Source: an uncultured Clostridia bacterium (lineage in GTDB: Bacteria; Bacillota; Clostridia; Christensenellales; Pumilibacteraceae). Taken from it: 33,307 nucleotides of DNA. Each line of letters begins with the position of its first letter. Positions within the stretch are counted from its first letter, which is position 1. The DNA is taken from contig CANPYH010000002.1 in the NCBI GenBank assembly GCA_947588325.1, positions 1 to 33,307 of the forward strand, read 5' to 3'. The notes beneath the pieces were generated by a model. The model ran no database searches. It was not told where the DNA came from and saw nothing but the letters and a program-made list of their open reading frames with translations. A program made the translations under genes and the position numbers. Below are positions 28,912 to 33,307 of this stretch, one piece after another.

Positions 28912-29142
28912 TTTATAATTATTTGCGGGCATATTGTTGCTTTACTTTTACGGAACATCGTGACGAGAAGCAATTGAGAAGTCGCTTCAATATCAAATGC
29001 TCTCAATAAGCATTAAGATTACTCGGCAGTTACCCGAAAAGCGATCACGGTCGGCGATTGGCAATGATTATAAGCCTGTTATTTATCGTTCCGTTTCGAA
29101 TTTGCCTTGGCAAGCGGTTTTGTCTTTGCGCTAATTTGTAAT

Positions 29143-29158
29143 TGTTTCACGTGAAACA
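29143..29158. promoter_or_regulatory. parS: parS site
   Basis: TGTTTCACGTGAAACA, perfect; extended to TTGTTTCACGTGAAACAA. Confidence 0.95.
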
Positions 29159-30404
29159 AATTCCGACTTGTTGTTGATGTGATAGCTGGACTTGGCAAAA
29201 TTGAATCTCCAACCGCGTCAAAAGATCTATGGGGGTTAAAAAAATAAATTATTTTGTGGGAAATATCCTTGATCAATCATTGAGTTTGGCGTTAACTCGG
29301 GGTTTCAATATCTTTTACAAAGTTGTTAACAAGTTCCAAAATAAATAATTGCGGAGCTGTGCAACAAGGCGAGCGCAGGTATAAGTTCGCGGTTTCGAAA
29401 CGACACAGTCGCGTTATCTGAGCGACGGCAAAAAATAGTGCCAAGGTAGTCGCGCCATAGTTACCGATTAAAACGGAAGTATGCTCAGTCGATATGATGA
29501 GTAAAATAATTTTGGACTGCCTTGCGCGAGAGGGATTATCGGTAGACGTTGGCGTATTTACTTGTTCTGGGCTGCGGCGAAATCCGCGTGTTTCTCTCCT
29601 GAACACTCTATATTGTCCTTTTATCCGCGGTGCCTGATCGGATGTTTACGTTTCTAATGTGTTTTTTGCCCTAACATCGCGTAGCGCAACATCTTGCGTT
29701 GTTTCTTTCGCCGTATAGCTTCGCGCCACCGATTGCGTTCAGATCGTTTCACGGTTTATTTTCACTCGCGCACGCTGCATGCAAAAAGCCGTTCGGGCTG
29801 TTGGCCTCGGACGACTTTCGGTTATTTGTATTTAATTAGTGGTGTATGCTGCTAATAATTTAGTCACAATTGAATAGCTAAAGTGCCGACGGCGCTGATG
29901 CTTCTACCGCTTGGCCAACATCGCAACAGTAGTCGGAGTTTAATTGTCTCTCCGACCTCGAAAGGGAACAGTATATGTTGCCCGCACAAAGCGCTACCTT
30001 GAGAGATATCAAACTTCCGACTGACTATCGGGCAAAACTTTACAGGCACAACACACATTGCGGCGAATAAACGCAAGGCACCAAGAAACGACGGCAGCAA
30101 CAGCGCTATCGTATAGCGCCAATCTGCGAACCTCGCCGCCAAGTCTCTCCGCAAAATGAACCTGGGTGGTATCCGCAGGGATAACGGCTTACAAGCACGA
30201 TTCCGAGTGCGCGCTTTTCGAGGCGTCGACTTGCGGGATTAAACCAAAACCTTTTGGCGAATCTGCCCAACCGCTCACCGCACCTCGGGCGATTGCTTAA
30301 ATCCCGCGCCGCGCCACTGCCCGCGTGCGTAACCACCGACACCGCACCACTGCCTACCTACATAATCCACACCGCACCTCGGCGCGCCTGTTAAACCCAA
30401 ACGC

Positions 30405-31268
30405 TTACTTTTTCTTGCTCTTCTCGAGGATTTCGAGCAATTCGTGCAAGCGGTTCAGGTCGTCGGTGGAGTAGTAGTCGATATAAATTCTACCCTTGCG
30501 GTCATTGCCGTACACCGAGACCTTGGTCGCAAACACGCGCTGCATGCGCTCGACCATATCTTTAAGCTCGAGGGAAGGCTCGGGCGGTTTAGGCTTCGAG
30601 GCAGGGGGCGCGGTAAGCGCCTTAACAATCTTTTCAAGCTCACGAACGGTAATCTTGCCGCCGACAGCCTTTTTAGCCAGCTCGAGTTGCTTCTCGTCGG
30701 AAATGCCCACCAGGCACCGCGCGTGACCTTCGGACAGCTTGCCCGCCGCGACAAGATCGATAACGGGTGCGGAGAGGGTAAGCAGACGGAGCGTGTTGGC
30801 GACAGAGGGGCGCGACTTGCCGATTCTGTCCGCGACTTGCTCCTGAGTATATGAGTAGTCAGTCATCAGCTGTTTAATCGCCGCAGCCACCTCGATGGGG
30901 TTAAGGTCCTCGCGTTGCAGGTTTTCGATCAGGGAGATCTCCTTGATTTCCTTCTCCGAGTAGTCGCGTACTATCGCGGGAATGGTCGAAAGCCCCGCCT
31001 TCTTTGCTGCGCGCCATCGACGCTCTCCGGCTATAATCATGTAGCCGTCGCCGCGCTTAACAAGGATAATGGGGGAGATAACGCCGTGCACGCGAATGCT
31101 GTTAGCGAGTTCGAGCAGCGCCGCCTCGTCGAAAGACTTGCGGGGCTGGTTCTCGTTAGGTCGGATTTGCGCGATGGGGATCTCCTTAGCGGTGTTATCG
31201 TCGTCGTCCAGGGTCAAGTCTCCGAAAAGGGCGCCCAGACCCTTTCCTAAACCGTGTTTAACTGCCAT
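30405..31268 (-). CDS. parB: ParB/Spo0J chromosome-partitioning protein
   Basis: MAVKHGLGKGLGALFGDL; QIRPNENQPRKSFDEAALLELANSI; IIAGERRWRAAKKAGLSTIPAIVRDYSEKEIKEISLIENLQREDLNPIEVA; C-terminal basic tail. Confidence 0.97.
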   Translation of the reverse strand: MAVKHGLGKGLGALFGDLTLDDDDNTAKEIPIAQIRPNENQPRKSFDEAALLELANSIRVHGVISPIILVKRGDGYMIIAGERRWRAAKKAGLSTIPAIVRDYSEKEIKEISLIENLQREDLNPIEVAAAIKQLMTDYSYTQEQVADRIGKSRPSVANTLRLLTLSAPVIDLVAAGKLSEGHARCLVGISDEKQLELAKKAVGGKITVRELEKIVKALTAPPASKPKPPEPSLELKDMVERMQRVFATKVSVYGNDRKGRIYIDYYSTDDLNRLHELLEILEKSKKK

Positions 31269-31921
31269 ATGTCATCCTCCGTTTTTATTTATTATAGTAT
31301 GCGCCCGTGCGTTTTGTCAAGATGTAGCGCGGAAATTCCCCGATTTTTTCTCTGGGCAAGTATGGTAATTATTAACTCATAACTTTGTGCGTTTCACCCA
31401 AGCTTCTTTCCCCCCGCGTTGTGCGCTTTTACGCGCTGTCGCTTGGGTCGTCAGGGGGAACAAGCGCGAGAGGGTCGGGTAGATGCGAGTTTGCGGGCCG
31501 CGGGGAACAGACAAACTGCAAAAAGAGGTGAAAGAGCCGCATAGATATGATATCATAACTTTATTTGTAAAGGGAGTGGAATAACAGGGTGTTATACGAG
31601 GTCATTTAGCGGGGTGACATAATGCTCGCGGCGCGCGGAGGATCTTATGCGTGGGTGGTCGAGGATCGAGGGTTTTTCGCTGCGAAGAAGTCGTTTCGGC
31701 GCGCGGCAGAATCAATACAGAAGTAGACGGTATGGCGGGTTTTGCATTGCGGGTGAAGGGTGGAGAGACAGAGCGCGTGTGTGGCGGTTGGTGGGTTTTT
31801 CGAGTCGGCGCGGAAAGGCGGAGACGGAACACGGAGGAGCGAGTTTTCGCACACTTGCCATAGCTGCGCGGATTGGCTTGGCGGCAAAGTTTTTCAGAGG
31901 GCATACAGGTATGCGAGTATG

Positions 31922-32134
31922 TTTTACGTGTGCCTTGCGTTTAGCGAACAATTGGCGACGAACAGATTATTACTGTTCTGCGGGCTGGTGGTTTATAAAG
32001 GGTAGAGTGAGGATATTGTTTACGCACGCCTTGCGTTTGCGATCGATTGACGACGAACAGATTATTACTGTTCTGCGGGCCGGTAGTTTATAAGGGGTGG
32101 AGTGAGGATATTGTTTACGCACGCCTTGATTTTG
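31922..32134. repeat. ~95-bp tandem repeat, about 2 units
   Basis: CGACGAACAGATTATTACTGTTCTGCGGGCYGGTRGTTTATAARGGGTRGAGTGAGGATATTGTTTACGCACGCCTTG at 31956 and 32051; includes GAACAG-attatta-CTGTTC. Confidence 0.85.
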
Positions 32135-32319
32135 TTGTTGAGTGGAATTTTCGATCACATTCAAATCGTTCGCACAGTGTCCGACAACGCGCCAACAGGA
32201 AAAATAAGGACAAAGGTATGAAATCATAACTTTGTATATTGGAGAGCAGAAAATAGAGGGGTGTTTATATATAGATATTAAGGTTTGCACATTGGTGGTC
32301 AGCAAATATGGCGGTAGAA

Positions 32320-32470
32320 TGGAAAATCAAGATATGGTGGGGTTGATCGGCGGGGTAAAGCGCGGGTGTTTGTGCGTGCGTGGCACGTGGCGCAGGGTTG
32401 AGTCTGCGTAGAGATAATAAAAAGGGCGATAGATAATACATAGATATTAAATCATAACTTTGAACATTAG
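32320..32470. repeat. ~150-bp direct repeat, copy 1 (305-bp offset)
   Basis: ATGGTGGGGTTGATCGGCGGGGTAAAGCGCGGGTGTTTGTGCGTGCGTGGCACGTGGCGC..TTAAATCATAACTTTGAACATTAG. Confidence 0.9.
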
Positions 32471-32624
32471 AGATTGTGAACAATAAAGAATGGGTGGAAT
32501 TTGTGTAGTAATCTTTTGTGATAGAAGGGGAGACATGAAGCGAGCATTTGTTTAGATTAGGGGGATCTTTTAGTGGGATATTAGGGGCTTGCAAATCAGG
32601 AGTTAGTGGATATAACCATGAGGG

Positions 32625-32775
32625 TGGAAAACCAAGACATGGTGGGGTTGATCGGCAGGGTAAAGCGCGGGTATTTGTGCGTGCGTGGCACGTGGCGCAG
32701 GGTTGAGTCTGCGTAGAGATAATAAAAAGGGCGATAGATAACACATAGATATTAAATCATAACTTTGAACATTAG
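32625..32775. repeat. ~150-bp direct repeat, copy 2
   Basis: Near-identical to 32320-32470; the core differs at only a few positions. Confidence 0.9.
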
Positions 32776-33028
32776 GGACGTGAAAGATTATTATGGTGGA
32801 GGGTTGTTTATATATAGATTCAAGATGTTGTTTATATATAGATATATTAAGAGTTTGCAAATAAGAGTCGGTTGATATAGACGAGAGAGCGGGAAATGTT
32901 GTAAGATCACTGTTACGCCGCAATTTGGGTAGAATTATTATGCGTTGGTTTGTTGGTGGGAAAGGTTATATTTTGAAATATTAAGCAACGCTATTCGAGT
33001 AATAATTACTTTTGGGTAGCGAACATTA

Positions 33029-33086
33029 ACAATCCCCTCAGTCGTCCCGTTGGGACGCCAGCCCCCCCTTACTAAGGGCGGCCCAC
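33029..33086 (+). repeat. ACAATCCCCTCAG-family hairpin repeat unit
   Basis: ACAATCCCCTCAGT CGTCCC-GTT-GGGACG CCAGCCCCCCCTTACTAAGGGCGGCCCAC. Confidence 0.75.
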
Positions 33087-33153
33087 AGTTTGTTTCAGAC
33101 TTTCTGGGGAATAAATACTTAACCAATATTGTGAAACCACTGCTTTATACCGC

Positions 33154-33220
33154 AAACCCCATGCATTAAATACATAAACTCCCTGCATTAAATACGTAAA
33201 CCCCTTTGATTATTTACAAT
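33154..33220. repeat. ~22-bp degenerate tandem repeat, 3 units
   Basis: AAACCCCATGCATTAAATACAT / AAACTCCCTGCATTAAATACGT / AAACCCCTTTGATTATTTACAAT. Confidence 0.75.
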
Positions 33221-33274
33221 AACCCCCCCATTTTGTCGCAATTTTATGACAGAGATATAAAATTTATAAAAATT

Positions 33275-33302
33275 TGTCAGGAAAAGTATACTTTTCCTGA
33301 CA
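33275..33302. promoter_or_regulatory. 28-bp perfect palindrome, candidate operator
   Basis: TGTCAGGAAAAGTATACTTTTCCTGACA, no loop, at the right window edge. Confidence 0.5.
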
Positions 33303-33307
33303 CCATA

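Noticed and set aside
28806-29276. Short minus-strand ORFs containing the parS sequences, considered as parA remnants
   Set aside because: No Walker motifs or ParA C-terminal signature; the NVSRET/FHVKQ strings are only translations of parS.
30140-30230. Possible 23S rRNA-like fragment (GGTGGTATCCGCAGGGATAACGGCTTAC)
   Set aside because: Resemblance to the GGGGATAACAGGCT rRNA region is short and flanking sequence does not continue to match.
31600-32950. Small overlapping ORFs upstream of parB
   Set aside because: They run across direct and tandem repeats in all frames on both strands and have no recognisable domains.

Overview
Chromosomal window, probably from an uncultured Bacillota/Clostridia-type bacterium (lineage inferred from gene content, RBS style and parS; not tested). 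Nearly all confident genes lie on the minus strand. From left to right: the 3' end of a membrane-anchored protein; a translationally coupled pair of a 2036-aa repetitive lipoprotein and a GH10 xylanase lipoprotein; tmk; an OmpR-type two-component system; a His-rich 10-TM metal-exporter-like permease; an M3-peptidase lipoprotein; a flavin-reductase-like protein; a GH128-like lipoprotein; rsmG; mnmA; an HxlR regulator divergent from an NTF2-like/flavodoxin operon; a flavodoxin; an aldo/keto reductase; a TetR regulator; DUF1893 plus an ECF S component; a second M3 peptidase; and a parB-parS region inside about 5 kb of mostly non-coding DNA. The most interesting signals are: (i) the 11-module repeat lipoprotein coupled to the xylanase; (ii) a ~125-bp repeat that folds as a structured RNA, with a diverged third copy showing compensatory stem changes, one copy supplying the stop codon of the histidine kinase; (iii) several families of intergenic hairpin repeats whose arms covary; (iv) an inverted pair of DnaA-box doublets plus two perfect parS sites next to parB with no parA in the window; (v) recurrent motifs and repeats in the non-coding DNA around parB. 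No database searches or folding programs were run.
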